A DNA stretch of 64,000 nt from the NCBI RefSeq assembly GCF_900112985.1, contig NZ_FONS01000004.1, positions 124,001 to 188,000 of the forward strand. The letters run 5' to 3'. The translations under genes were made by a program, and so were the position numbers. Source of the DNA: Pedobacter antarcticus. GTDB lineage: Bacteria > Bacteroidota > Bacteroidia > Sphingobacteriales > Sphingobacteriaceae. The notes under the pieces were generated by a model. It did no database searches. It saw nothing but the letters and a program-made list of their open reading frames with translations, and was not told the origin of the DNA. This document shows positions 1-10,166 of the stretch, piece after piece (the first letter of the stretch is position 1; each line of letters starts with the position of its first letter).

Positions 1-1623
1 AGTGAAATGAACGGACGTTTCTATTTTACCGGAATGGATAACTTTAACAACCTTACCCCTTACCGTTATGCCAGAGAGATCAATATTGTAGATGACCCTA
101 GTACTCGCGTTAATTCACTCAGTTCGGGCTTATACGCACAGATGGAAACTAAACTTGCCCCGGGTCTGGATATGATGGCGGGTCTTCGTCTTGACAATAC
201 ACAATATCTAAACAAAGCAAACTTTAATCAGTTAGTAAACGACAAATTAGGTATACGTACAGACAATAGTATCAATACATTACAATTCCAGCCAAGAGTT
301 CAGTTTACATGGGATATCAATGAGCAGAAAAAAGATATCATCCGTTTTGGTGGTGGTCTTTTCGGATCGAATCTTAATCCTTATTCGATGATCAACAATA
401 TGTTGTTTGATGGTTCAAGAGTGGCATCTGTAGATATTCAGGGTGCATTGGTACCTACGCCTAATTTTCCTGGTTACAGGCAAGACCCCTCTACAGCTCC
501 GGGAACAGAATTATTTGATATCAAAGGTGTAGAAAAACTAATTACAATAAACACTAACAGTCCGGATGCTAAAGTTCCGAAAATCTATAAAACGAACTTC
601 TCTTATAACCATTTTTTTAGTGACCGTTTAAGGGTTGGTATCAGCGGTTATGCTTCTTGGGCGCGTAATAACTATATGTACATAGATCGTAACATGGTTG
701 ATAAACCTTATTTTACGATCGAGGCGGAAGCAAACAGGGGAGTCTATGTACCAGCATCCAGTATTAATACAAAGAATGGAGCGACGAACTGGATCAATGG
801 CCGTAAAACTAATGAAGTTGGCCGTGTACTTGAGCTAGTGAGTGACGGTAAGAAGAATCAGTATGCAGTTGTAGTTGACGGTACCTACCGTTATTTTAAA
901 GATGGCCAGGTATCGTTCTCTTACACCTGGAATGACTCAAAGGATAATACATCGTATAACGGTAACGTAGCTAATACAGCAACCTTAGATCAAATGGTAT
1001 TAGACGATCCGCGTGATTTGAGTAAAATGAGCTACGCAAATAACCAGTTCCGTCATAAGGCTGTATTCTACGGTACAGCGCCAAGTGTATGGGGAGTAAC
1101 TTTCGGTTTACGTTTCTCCGGGATTTCAGGAACAAGATATTCAATGGCTGTGAGCGGTAACGTGAATGGAGATTTTGTTTCCTCTAATGACCTTGCATAT
1201 ATTTATAATCCAGCTGATTCCAGAACACCGGAGTATTTGCGTGCAGGGATACAGTCAATTCTGGATAACCCCGATGCAAAGCAGAGTGTAAAAGATTATA
1301 TCAATAACAATCTGGGTAAGGTTGCGGAACGTAACGGTGGCGTAAACGGTTTTTATGGCGTATTCGACATTCGTCTGGCGAAGCGTTTTAAAATTGAGAA
1401 AAGTCATGGACTTGAAGTTTCTGTAGATATCTTCAATTTCGCTAATTTACTGAAGAAAGACTGGGGCGTTGGAAGTGATTTGGGGAAACAGAACTTGTAC
1501 TCTATTAAAAGCTTTGACGCTGCTAAAAAGGAATACGTATATAATGTGAATAAAGGAACAGGGGTGTCTAACTTAAATGGAAATCCTTATCAGATCCAAT
1601 TAGGTTTAAGGTATGCATTCTAA
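1..1623 (+). CDS. TonB-dependent outer-membrane receptor, C-terminal part (5' end outside window)
   Basis: The frame is open from the first base, so the ATG at 7 is internal and the gene starts before the window. The visible 540 residues are an alternating polar/aromatic beta-barrel sequence rich in Asn, Tyr and Gly, with the short amphipathic strands typical of TonB-dependent receptors. The last residues (IQLGLRYAF) form the terminal aromatic beta-signal read by the BAM machinery. The spacing of barrel strands and the long extracellular loops resemble Oar-like receptors that carry a carboxypeptidase-regulatory N-terminal domain, but that part is not visible, so the substrate cannot be named. 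A phosphodiesterase gene follows 37 bp downstream on the same strand and may be co-transcribed. Confidence 0.88.
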   Translation, partial: SEMNGRFYFTGMDNFNNLTPYRYAREINIVDDPSTRVNSLSSGLYAQMETKLAPGLDMMAGLRLDNTQYLNKANFNQLVNDKLGIRTDNSINTLQFQPRVQFTWDINEQKKDIIRFGGGLFGSNLNPYSMINNMLFDGSRVASVDIQGALVPTPNFPGYRQDPSTAPGTELFDIKGVEKLITINTNSPDAKVPKIYKTNFSYNHFFSDRLRVGISGYASWARNNYMYIDRNMVDKPYFTIEAEANRGVYVPASSINTKNGATNWINGRKTNEVGRVLELVSDGKKNQYAVVVDGTYRYFKDGQVSFSYTWNDSKDNTSYNGNVANTATLDQMVLDDPRDLSKMSYANNQFRHKAVFYGTAPSVWGVTFGLRFSGISGTRYSMAVSGNVNGDFVSSNDLAYIYNPADSRTPEYLRAGIQSILDNPDAKQSVKDYINNNLGKVAERNGGVNGFYGVFDIRLAKRFKIEKSHGLEVSVDIFNFANLLKKDWGVGSDLGKQNLYSIKSFDAAKKEYVYNVNKGTGVSNLNGNPYQIQLGLRYAF

Positions 1624-1660
1624 TTCTAAAAGCCTGCTCCACATTTAATTTCTGTATGTT

Positions 1661-3004
1661 ATGAAAAAGATATTCGTTTTTGCACTGGCTTTACTAAGTT
1701 ATCACACAATAAAAGCGCAAGATTCACATGTTATTCTAATTAGTGTCGACGGTCTGCGTCCGGAGTTCTATAAAGATGCTTCTTGGTCGATGGTGAATTT
1801 GAGGCAGGCTATGGAAAATGGCGCGTATGCAGATGGTGTTACAGGGGTTTTTCCCTCTGTAACCTATCCTTCGCATACAACAATGATCAGCGGGGTAAAG
1901 CCGATTAAACATGGCGTGTATTATAATACACCGGCAGAACCACTAGGAGTGACCGGGAAATGGAACTGGTCTTACGAGAATATTAAAGTACCTACAATAT
2001 TCAGTTTGGCAAAAGCAAAAGGACTAAAGACTGCATCTATTTTCTGGCCGGTATCGGTTGGGGGGCCTGCAACTTATAATATTCCCGAATACTGGTATTT
2101 ACCGGATACAAAAGGCGGTGTCAGAAACATGATCAAAGCATTGCGCGAAAATGCAAGTCCTCAGGGATTTTATGAAGAGCTTGAGCAAAATGCAGTTGGT
2201 AGACTCGACGAAGTTGATTTTGACGGAGACTATTTGAGTATTGATGAGAACCTAGCGAGAATGAGCAGTTATGTGATCAGGAAGTATAAACCATCGTTCC
2301 TGGCAGTACACCTTGTTGCAGTTGACCACTTTGAACATGAACAGGGCCGAGATGGTGATAAAGTCAGGGCAGCCGTTGCGGGTGCAGATAGCCGGATTAA
2401 AACTATTCTTGAAGCAATCGACAAAGCCGGGATTAAGGATAATACAACTGTGATTGTTACGGGTGATCATGGCTTCGTGGATATCCATACTTCAATTTCG
2501 CCAAATACATTGCTAACTACCGCAGGACTATATGACCCGGCGTACAAAGAGAACTGGAAAGCCTATTTTCATGCTTCGGGCGGCTCTTCATTTCTTCATC
2601 TAAAGAACAAAAATGACCAGAAAACGCTGGATCAGGTTAAGCAATTGTTGAGTAAACTTCCGGCAGCACAACGTCATATGTTCGAAATAAAGGATAGAGC
2701 TGCCTTGGATGAAGTTGGTGCCGATCCAAACGCTGTACTTGCGCTCGCACCAAATCAAGGTTTCACTTTCGGTAATGATGCCGTTGGCAACCTGCTTCGC
2801 CCTGCTTCCGGCGGTACTCACGGATTCTTTCCTGATTTTAAAGAGATTCAGACTGGTTTTGTAGTTTTCGGAAAAGGAATAAAGAAAGGTGTAGTGGTTC
2901 CTGAAATGGGGCTTACGGATATTGCGCCCCTAATTTCGAATTTACTCCAACTTGATTTACGTGATACAGAAGGGAGCCTTTTTCCAGGCCTGCTGATTAA
3001 ATAG
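1661..3004 (+). CDS. Exported alkaline phosphatase-superfamily nucleotide pyrophosphatase/phosphodiesterase
   Basis: The 447-residue protein begins with a signal peptide (about residues 1-19, ending KA before QDSHV), so it acts in the periplasm or outside. It belongs to the type I phosphodiesterase/NPP branch of the alkaline phosphatase superfamily. The expected two-metal site is visible: Asp30 in the ISVDGLRPE segment, the nucleophile Thr68 in SVTYPSHTT, Asp222 and His226 in VDHFEHE, Asp269-His270 in TGDHGF, and His387 in GGTHGF. Family members cleave phosphodiester or pyrophosphate bonds in nucleotides or phospholipid head groups; the substrate here is unknown. It follows a TonB receptor gene by 37 bp, suggesting joint uptake and processing, and ends in a clear terminator. 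Confidence 0.92.
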   Translation: MKKIFVFALALLSYHTIKAQDSHVILISVDGLRPEFYKDASWSMVNLRQAMENGAYADGVTGVFPSVTYPSHTTMISGVKPIKHGVYYNTPAEPLGVTGKWNWSYENIKVPTIFSLAKAKGLKTASIFWPVSVGGPATYNIPEYWYLPDTKGGVRNMIKALRENASPQGFYEELEQNAVGRLDEVDFDGDYLSIDENLARMSSYVIRKYKPSFLAVHLVAVDHFEHEQGRDGDKVRAAVAGADSRIKTILEAIDKAGIKDNTTVIVTGDHGFVDIHTSISPNTLLTTAGLYDPAYKENWKAYFHASGGSSFLHLKNKNDQKTLDQVKQLLSKLPAAQRHMFEIKDRAALDEVGADPNAVLALAPNQGFTFGNDAVGNLLRPASGGTHGFFPDFKEIQTGFVVFGKGIKKGVVVPEMGLTDIAPLISNLLQLDLRDTEGSLFPGLLIK

Positions 3005-3046
3005 AAGTTTAGCGGTCTGAACAGATCGGTGTATTTTAACTGTAGA

Positions 3047-3078
3047 GGCCCCGCGTCCAGAACATGCGGGGCCTTTTT
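3047..3078 (+). terminator. Rho-independent terminator after the phosphodiesterase gene
   Basis: An 8-bp GC-only stem (GGCCCCGC at 3047-3054 with GCGGGGCC at 3066-3073) encloses an 11-nt loop and is followed by five T residues. It lies 43 bp after the stop codon and would end the receptor-phosphodiesterase transcript. Confidence 0.85.
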
Positions 3079-3328
3079 ATGCGTTTTAACTGACCAGTGG
3101 ATACAGCGTTTTATTATTATTTAATGCGCTTTATTGGGCGATCGTGTTGATCATTGAAACCTTCTCCATGTCATTATTTTTTATCTCTTCAGATATAGCA
3201 TATCTGGGATTGTAGGCTTACTGTTACTATACGATCAGTAATAATGGTATACATTCCAGTAATTCATATAATTATCAATTGCAAGGTAGACCTGACCTTT
3301 GTATTAGTGCGGGATTAATGATAGTGTT

Positions 3329-3431
3329 ATGAAATATAGAAAATTAAGTAATAGCAGACTGGAAGTTTCCGCATTGGGTATGGCACCGGTTAAATGAAAA
3401 TATTGGTGCTGTAGCGCTTTGCTTAATTTAA
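3329..3431 (+). pseudogene. Aldo/keto reductase remnant (N-terminus joined to C-terminus, middle deleted)
   Basis: From the ATG at 3329 the reading frame gives MKYRKLSNSRLEVSALGM and stops at 3397; this is the standard N-terminal strand of an aldo/keto reductase. From 3384 another frame gives HRLNENIGAVALCLI before a stop at 3429-3431, which matches the HRLEENIGAV segment near the C-terminus of the same family. About 280 codons between them are missing, and the frame shifts at the joint near 3384. The fragment sits only 31 bp before an intact aldo/keto reductase gene, so it is probably the relic of a tandem paralogue. No function is expected. Confidence 0.8.
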
Positions 3432-3438
3432 ATCGTAA

Positions 3439-4611
<1,173 letters not shown>

Positions 4612-4642
4612 CGTGTTTAGATTCCAATGTAAATAAGTATAT

Positions 4643-4666
4643 AAAAGCCCCGTATACGGGGCTTTT
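4643..4666. terminator. Bidirectional terminator between the aldo/keto reductase and folD
   Basis: A perfect 10-bp stem (AAAAGCCCCG at 4643-4652 with CGGGGCTTTT at 4657-4666) closes a TATA loop. The A and T runs at its edges give a U-tract in both directions, so it can serve both convergent genes. Confidence 0.88.
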
Positions 4667-4686
4667 ATATATATTGAAAAAACTTT

Positions 4687-5568
4687 TTATTGATAGATTT
4701 CTTTTCTCGCCGAAGCCAAGGTGTTCTTTAATAGCCCGACTATAGTCATTAAGCCTACGCCACCCGGTACTGGTGTAATCCAGGAAGCTTTTGGAGCTAC
4801 ATTTTCAAAATCAACATCGCCAAATAATTTAAAACCTGACTTAGTCGTTTCAGAAGTTTCTCTGTTAATACCAACATCGATAATGATCGCACCAGGTTTA
4901 ACCATATCGGCAGTAACAAAATTCTTCCTGCCAATTGCTGCGATAATGATATCACCCTGCAAAGCAATCTCTTTGAGATTGGTAGTTTTACTATGCGTCA
5001 GCGTAACCGTACAATTGCCTGGATTTGCGTTTCTGGCCATCAATATACTCATCGGGCTTCCAACTATATTGCTACGTCCTACAACTACGCAATGTTTTCC
5101 TGCAGTATCAATTCCATAAGCCTGTAACAATAATAGAATGCCGTAAGGAGTTGCGGGAATAAAGCATGGAAGATTACGCATCATGCGCCCAAGGTTAACC
5201 GGGTGAAAGCCATCTACATCTTTTCTATAATCGATAGCCGCGGTTACTTTTTCTGGGTCGATATGTGCTGGAAGTGGTAGTTGAACTATCAGACCGTCTA
5301 TAGACTCATCCTGATTGATTTCTTCTACTTTCGCCAGCAATTCGGCTTCAGTAACTGTATTATCGAAATGAACGAGAGAAGATTTAAAACCCACTTTGGC
5401 ACAATTCTTCATCTTACTGGCTACATATGTTTCACTGCCGCCATCGTTACCAACTAGAATTGCCATCAAATGCGGCTGTCTGCCGGTACTTTCAAGAAAT
5501 TCAGCAGCTTCTACTGCTATTTCCTCTTTAATCTTTTCCGATGCGAATTTTCCGTCCAGTAACTGCAT
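4687..5568 (-). CDS. folD: Bifunctional methylenetetrahydrofolate dehydrogenase/cyclohydrolase
   Basis: FolD interconverts 5,10-methylene-, methenyl- and 10-formyl-tetrahydrofolate in the cytoplasm using NADP. The 293-residue length is normal. Visible signatures are YVASKMK with catalytic Lys54, the substrate-site QLPLP at 96-100, DVDGFHP with Asp119, and the Rossmann segment [12 protein letters not shown] at 161-172 that binds NADP. The usual PCTP motif reads PATP here. It lies 28 bp downstream of lepA on the same strand, so the two are probably one transcript. Confidence 0.97.
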   Translation of the reverse strand: MQLLDGKFASEKIKEEIAVEAAEFLESTGRQPHLMAILVGNDGGSETYVASKMKNCAKVGFKSSLVHFDNTVTEAELLAKVEEINQDESIDGLIVQLPLPAHIDPEKVTAAIDYRKDVDGFHPVNLGRMMRNLPCFIPATPYGILLLLQAYGIDTAGKHCVVVGRSNIVGSPMSILMARNANPGNCTVTLTHSKTTNLKEIALQGDIIIAAIGRKNFVTADMVKPGAIIIDVGINRETSETTKSGFKLFGDVDFENVAPKASWITPVPGGVGLMTIVGLLKNTLASARKEIYQ

Positions 5569-5596
5569 ATCTAAGCTTTAATATATTTTTGAAAAA

Positions 5597-7384
5597 TTAA
5601 TCTAATTTAAGTACTGCCATAAATGCAGTTTGCGGGATTTCCACATTACCAACCTGACGCATACGTTTTTTACCTTTTTTCTGTTTTTCAAGTAATTTAC
5701 GTTTACGGGAAATATCACCACCATAACATTTAGCCGTTACATCTTTACGTAAAGCTTTAACTGTCTCACGGGCAATGATTTTTGCACCAATGGAAGCTTG
5801 AATGATTATCTCAAACTGTTGGCGGGGAATCAGTTCTCTTAATTTCTCGCAAATTCTTTTACCGAAATCATAAGAATTACTACGGTGAATTAAGGAAGAA
5901 AGTGCATCTACAGGTTCAGCATTTAAAAGAATGTCCAGTCTGACTAAATCAGATTTACGGTAACCAATCTGGTGGTAGTCAAAAGATGCGTAACCTTTAG
6001 AGATAGTTTTTAACCTGTCATAGAAATCGAATACGATTTCTCCCATTGGAATTTCAAAAACCAGCTCCACGCGATCTGAAGTAAGATAACTCTGGTTCAC
6101 AATAATACCTCTTTTCTGAATACAAAGCGACATCACAGGACCGACGAATTCAGATTTTGTTATGATGTTCGCTTTGATATAAGGCTCTTCTACATACTCA
6201 AGTTTACTTGGATCAGGCAGGTCAGAAGGGTTATTAACCACGATCAACTCATTTTTGGTGGTCATAGCCTGGTAAGATACGTTGGGTACAGTAGTAATTA
6301 CTGTCATATCAAACTCGCGCTCAAGACGTTCCTGGATAATTTCCATGTGCAGCATTCCAAGGAATCCACAACGGAAACCAAAACCCAGAGCAGCTGAAGA
6401 TTCCGGTTCAAATACGATCGAAGCATCGTTTAGCTGCAGTTTGTGCATCGCTTCCCTGAGTTCTTCGAATTCATCCGTATCTACTGGATAAATACCGGCA
6501 AATACCATTGGTTTAACCTCTTCAAAACCTTTGATAGGTTCTGAGCTTGGACGGTCTTTATGGGTAATCGTATCTCCGACTTTTACTTCACGAGCTTCTT
6601 TAATACCCGAAATTATATATCCCACGTCACCGGTTTTGATGACATCTTTTGGAGTTTGTTTTAACTTAAGTGTACCTACTTCTTCAGCAATATATTCTTT
6701 TGCAGTTGCCACAAATTTAACTTTATCGCCTTTACGGATTTCACCGTTTAATACTTTAAAATAAGCGACAATACCGCGGAACGAATTAAACTGCGAATCA
6801 AAGATTAGCGCCTGTAATTCTCCTTCAGGATTTCCTTTTGGTGCTGGAACCCTGGCTACAATTGCTTTCAAAATATCATGAACACCCTGACCTGTCTTAC
6901 CGGATGCAGGTATGATATCTTCGCGTTTACAGCCAATCAATTCGATAATCTGGTCTTTAACCTCCTCCGGCATTGCGCCTGGCAAATCCATTTTGTTCAG
7001 GATTGGAATAATTTCCAGATCGTGTTCTAATGCAAGATAAAGATTTGAAATAGTTTGCGCCTGAATACCTTGAGAAGCATCTACGATCAATAATGCACCT
7101 TCGCAGGCAGCAATTGAACGGGAAACTTCATAAGAAAAATCGACGTGTCCCGGGGTGTCAATTAGGTTGAGGATATAAGGTTGTCCATCTTCCACATAGT
7201 CCATCTGGATAGCATGGCTTTTGATTGTTATGCCTCTTTCTCTCTCTAAATCCATGTCATCCAGTAACTGGGCCTGTGATTCCCGTTGGGTGATTGTATT
7301 AGTATATTCTAATAAACGGTCGGCCAAAGTGCTCTTACCGTGGTCAATATGTGCAATTATGCAGAAATTACGTATGTGCTTCAT
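5597..7384 (-). CDS. lepA: Elongation factor 4 (back-translocating GTPase LepA)
   Basis: LepA is a ribosome-associated GTPase that influences elongation and 30S maturation. The 595-residue protein has the full G-domain set: AHIDHGKST at 11-19 (G1), RERGITIK at 48-55 (G2/switch I), DTPGH at 76-80 (G3), NKMD at 130-133 (G4) and SGKTG at 161-165 (G5). It then has EF-G-like domains and the lysine/arginine-rich C-terminal domain specific to EF4 ([18 protein letters not shown]). It is first in a probable lepA-folD operon. A TATATTTG box just upstream may be its -7 element. Confidence 0.98.
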   Translation of the reverse strand: MKHIRNFCIIAHIDHGKSTLADRLLEYTNTITQRESQAQLLDDMDLERERGITIKSHAIQMDYVEDGQPYILNLIDTPGHVDFSYEVSRSIAACEGALLIVDASQGIQAQTISNLYLALEHDLEIIPILNKMDLPGAMPEEVKDQIIELIGCKREDIIPASGKTGQGVHDILKAIVARVPAPKGNPEGELQALIFDSQFNSFRGIVAYFKVLNGEIRKGDKVKFVATAKEYIAEEVGTLKLKQTPKDVIKTGDVGYIISGIKEAREVKVGDTITHKDRPSSEPIKGFEEVKPMVFAGIYPVDTDEFEELREAMHKLQLNDASIVFEPESSAALGFGFRCGFLGMLHMEIIQERLEREFDMTVITTVPNVSYQAMTTKNELIVVNNPSDLPDPSKLEYVEEPYIKANIITKSEFVGPVMSLCIQKRGIIVNQSYLTSDRVELVFEIPMGEIVFDFYDRLKTISKGYASFDYHQIGYRKSDLVRLDILLNAEPVDALSSLIHRSNSYDFGKRICEKLRELIPRQQFEIIIQASIGAKIIARETVKALRKDVTAKCYGGDISRKRKLLEKQKKGKKRMRQVGNVEIPQTAFMAVLKLD

Positions 7385-7392
7385 CAGTGCCG

Positions 7393-7400
7393 CAAATATA
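7393..7400 (-). promoter_or_regulatory. Possible -7 element for lepA
   Basis: Read on the minus strand, 7400-7393 is TATATTTG, an exact match to the Bacteroidota -7 consensus TAnnTTTG. I see no good -33 TTTG at 19-22 bp upstream, so this is only a partial promoter. It sits eight bases before the start codon. Confidence 0.4.
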
Positions 7401-7414
7401 GAATATTAGCTTGA

Positions 7415-8167
7415 TTATTTCGTATGGTTTGCCAGTTCGAGTAATTTTTCGACTAGCTGGGGGTCGGTCATAGACCCGCTGTATTCATCTGCAGGACCTC
7501 CCATTTGGAGTGCAGTATTTCTGAACTGCATCTGACTGACAGTATTTCCGCGAGCGGAGGCATGGAACTCTCTTGCACCTGTTTTTTCTATTATACCCCT
7601 GATGTTGTCTGAGTTGATACCAGCTCCAGGCATTATGGAAATGCGGCCTGCAGCCTGTGCATTCAATGTTTTAAGTCGATCCGAACCATCATCTGCCGAA
7701 GCCTTGCCTCCGGAAGTCAATACACGTATAAAACCTAGCTCTATTAAATCTTCCAGGGCCTGCTCCATGTTCCTTGTCATATCAAAAGCTCTGTGAAATG
7801 CCATTTTCATAGGACCCGCCAGTTCAATCAATTCTGCGCAACGTTTTTTATCGACATCTCCTTTTGCTGTTAATATTCCAGTTACAATCCCCGCACAGTT
7901 TAATGCTCTGCAGTTGATTATATCAGACTTCATAATTTCAAATTCCAGTTCTGAATAAAGAAAGTCACCACCTCTGGGACGGATAATAGGGTATACGTCT
8001 ATGTCAAGATATTTTGCAGCGGCTGCAATTTCACCATAGGAGGGCGTTGTACCGCCTTCTGTGAGGCTTGCACAGAGTTCCACACGGATTGCGCCACCTT
8101 GTTGGGCCATCAGCGCAGAGTGTACGCCGTTTGCACAAACTTCCATTTGTACGTTCCTGTTTTCCAT
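7415..8167 (-). CDS. cutC: CutC family protein
   Basis: The 250-residue protein is a typical CutC TIM barrel: the opening VEVCANGV-type strand (MEVCANGVHSALMAQ), RVELCASLTEGGTTPSYG, IRPRGGDFLYSELE and the C-terminal MPGAGINSDNI are all family signatures. CutC was named for copper tolerance in Escherichia coli, but a direct copper role is disputed and its enzymatic activity is unsettled. It starts 10 bp after the end of the glycosylasparaginase gene on the same strand and is probably co-transcribed with it. Confidence 0.95.
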   Translation of the reverse strand: MENRNVQMEVCANGVHSALMAQQGGAIRVELCASLTEGGTTPSYGEIAAAAKYLDIDVYPIIRPRGGDFLYSELEFEIMKSDIINCRALNCAGIVTGILTAKGDVDKKRCAELIELAGPMKMAFHRAFDMTRNMEQALEDLIELGFIRVLTSGGKASADDGSDRLKTLNAQAAGRISIMPGAGINSDNIRGIIEKTGAREFHASARGNTVSQMQFRNTALQMGGPADEYSGSMTDPQLVEKLLELANHTK

Positions 8168-8177
8168 AAATGTCGGT

Positions 8178-9212
8178 TTAGTAATAACTTTTTCCTGGGA
8201 TTAATATATCCTGTTTTTGCTGGTTGCATACCGCGAAGCTAAATCCCTTTTGGATAGCGTAGGCTCCATATTCCCCTTTCTTATTGAGAGCCAGAAACCC
8301 AACCTGTATTTCTTTAGCCGTCTGCGGTTTCTTTTTAATGATACGCATAACGGCTTCTTTACAGGCTTCTTCCGGCGGATAACCCTGACGCATTAGCTCT
8401 ACCACCAGAAAGCTGCCTACATTCCGTATCACTTCTTCTCCGACACCAGTTGAAGTTGCCCCACCGATTTCGTTATCTACAAAAAGACCGGCTCCGATAA
8501 TAGGGCTGTCACCGATACGACCATGTAATTTATAAGCCATCCCACTTGTAGTGCAAGCCCCCGATAAATTGCCTTTTGCATCCAGCGCAAGCATACCGAT
8601 TGTATCGTGATTATATTGATTGCCTGGTAATCGTTGCGGTGCGGCCTTGCCGTAAGACTTATTTTCAATATTCATGACGGGGCTGTATTTTGCAGTAACG
8701 AGCCACTCTTTCCATGCTTTTTCTGCTTCCGGGGTTAATAGGTTGATTTTTTTAAAACCATTTTCCAATGCAAATTGCAAAGCTCCATCTCCCGCCAGCA
8801 TTACGTGAGGTGTGTTTTCCATTACTTTTCTGGCTACAGAAATCGGGTGCATGATATGTTCCAGCGCTGCGACTGAACCGCAGTTTCCGAATTCATCCAT
8901 AATACAGGCATCCAATGTGACTCTCCCGTCACGGTCAGGTAGGCCGCCATAACCTACAGTTTGGTTTTTTACGTCTGCTTCGGGTACCCACACACCTTGC
9001 TCCACTGCATCCAGCGCCCGTCCGCCAATTGAAAGTATTTTCCATGCAGCTTGGTTGGCCGCAATACCGAAATCCCAGGTGGAAATAACGACAGGAAGGT
9101 TAGCTACAAGAGTGGATTTGGTTGGTAAAAGAGCTGCCGCGGCACTGTTTTTTACGCTTAGCATGGCGGAGGTGAAAGCAGTATATTGTAAAAATTTTCT
9201 TCGGTTAAGCAT
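8178..9212 (-). CDS. N4-(beta-N-acetylglucosaminyl)-L-asparaginase (glycosylasparaginase), Tat-exported
   Basis: This Ntn-hydrolase cleaves the GlcNAc-Asn bond of N-glycosylated asparagine after protein turnover. The precursor autocleaves before a Thr; here HDTIGM places that nucleophile at Thr204, giving alpha and beta chains. Downstream GRIGDSPIIGAGLFVDN and GGATSTGVGEE are the conserved substrate-site segments. The N-terminus (LNRRKFLQYTAF, residues 2-13) is a twin-arginine signal followed by an Ala-rich h-region, so a periplasmic location is likely, as in the flavobacterial enzyme. cutC follows 10 bp later. Confidence 0.94.
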   Translation of the reverse strand: MLNRRKFLQYTAFTSAMLSVKNSAAAALLPTKSTLVANLPVVISTWDFGIAANQAAWKILSIGGRALDAVEQGVWVPEADVKNQTVGYGGLPDRDGRVTLDACIMDEFGNCGSVAALEHIMHPISVARKVMENTPHVMLAGDGALQFALENGFKKINLLTPEAEKAWKEWLVTAKYSPVMNIENKSYGKAAPQRLPGNQYNHDTIGMLALDAKGNLSGACTTSGMAYKLHGRIGDSPIIGAGLFVDNEIGGATSTGVGEEVIRNVGSFLVVELMRQGYPPEEACKEAVMRIIKKKPQTAKEIQVGFLALNKKGEYGAYAIQKGFSFAVCNQQKQDILIPGKSYY

Positions 9213-9268
9213 AGGGTTTGTTTAGAAGAAGCAAAATGCAAATTTTTTATGATGCTGTATGCAGGAAC

Positions 9269-9295
9269 AAAAAAAATCCGGATGTTAGCCGGATT
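9269..9295 (-). terminator. Rho-independent terminator for the omega-amidase transcript
   Basis: On the minus strand a 7-bp stem (AATCCGG / CCGGATT, 9289-9295 and 9275-9281) is followed by a run of eight T. It lies 27 bp after the stop of the minus-strand omega-amidase gene. Confidence 0.82.
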
Positions 9296-9322
9296 CAATG
9301 CATTATTATGAAGTTACGATTC

Positions 9323-10129
9323 TTAACTTAAGCTGAAGTTGTCACCGTCTTTTAGAAACGGGAAACTTCTGCGTACTTTTATGAGTTCTTCGTAACTGAT
9401 ACCGAAAGTATAAAGATCTTCATCCTCAGGTTTGTAGTAAATAGTATTCCCATAGGCTTCGATACACATAGAGTGCCCGCTGTGATAGACTTCGTTGCCG
9501 TCGTGGCCAACTCTATTCACTGCTACCACGTAACTTTGATTCTCAATGGCTCTTGCAGGTATCAGTGTTTTCCAATGCGAAATACGTTTATCAGGCCAAC
9601 TGGCAATGATGAGTAAAATATCATAAGCCTCTTCTTCTTTATTCCGGAGAAATACAGGGAACCTGAGGTCATAACAGATTGCTAATCTTATCTTCCAGCC
9701 CTTAAGTTCAACAGTAACTCGTTTTGTACCCGCAGTATAGGTTTTGTCTTCTTCTCCCATACCGAACAGGTGTTGTTTGTCATAATGCTCATGTGTGCCG
9801 TCAGGAAGCATCCAGATCATCCGGTTATAAAAGTTATTGTTTTCATGGATAATCAGGCTTCCGGTAATAACACAGTCGTATTTTTTAGCAGCTTCAGCCA
9901 TCCAGCGCATTGTTTTACCGCCCATTTCTTCAGCCAGGGCAGATGCGTTCATGCTAAAACCTGTATTAAACATTTCTGGCAGAACTATCAGATCTGTCTT
10001 TTCTTTGACCCCCATAGAGAGGCGCAGGCCAATATTCTGCAGGTTTTTATCGATATTTTCCCAGAATAGATAAGCCTGAAATATGGTGATCTTTAAATTA
10101 TTGATACTGAGATATTTTGGACTTTCCAT
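9323..10129 (-). CDS. Omega-amidase of the nitrilase superfamily (YafV/Nit2-like)
   Basis: The 268-residue cytoplasmic hydrolase has the nitrilase triad: Glu52 in VLPEMFNTGFSM, Lys118 in YDKQHLFGMGEE and Cys152 in LAICYDLRFP. The GMGEE and FNTGFSM segments fit the omega-amidase branch, which hydrolyses alpha-ketoglutaramate and alpha-ketosuccinamate. The gene lies 37 bp downstream of a methionine/glutamine aminotransferase gene on the same strand. That pairing matches the known glutamine transaminase-omega-amidase route, where the amidase removes the keto-amide left by the transaminase and so drives methionine salvage. Confidence 0.93.
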   Translation of the reverse strand: MESPKYLSINNLKITIFQAYLFWENIDKNLQNIGLRLSMGVKEKTDLIVLPEMFNTGFSMNASALAEEMGGKTMRWMAEAAKKYDCVITGSLIIHENNNFYNRMIWMLPDGTHEHYDKQHLFGMGEEDKTYTAGTKRVTVELKGWKIRLAICYDLRFPVFLRNKEEEAYDILLIIASWPDKRISHWKTLIPARAIENQSYVVAVNRVGHDGNEVYHSGHSMCIEAYGNTIYYKPEDEDLYTFGISYEELIKVRRSFPFLKDGDNFSLS

Positions 10130-10166
10130 AGGATGATCAAATAGGTGCTATTATATTGGAGCCAGT

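Noticed and set aside
4721..5119. 132-codon open frame antisense to folD
   Set aside because: The minus-strand FolD motifs are complete over the same bases; the plus-strand translation has no recognisable domain.
9770..10069. 99-codon open frame antisense to the omega-amidase
   Set aside because: The nitrilase triad and fold on the minus strand explain the region; the reverse frame has atypical composition.
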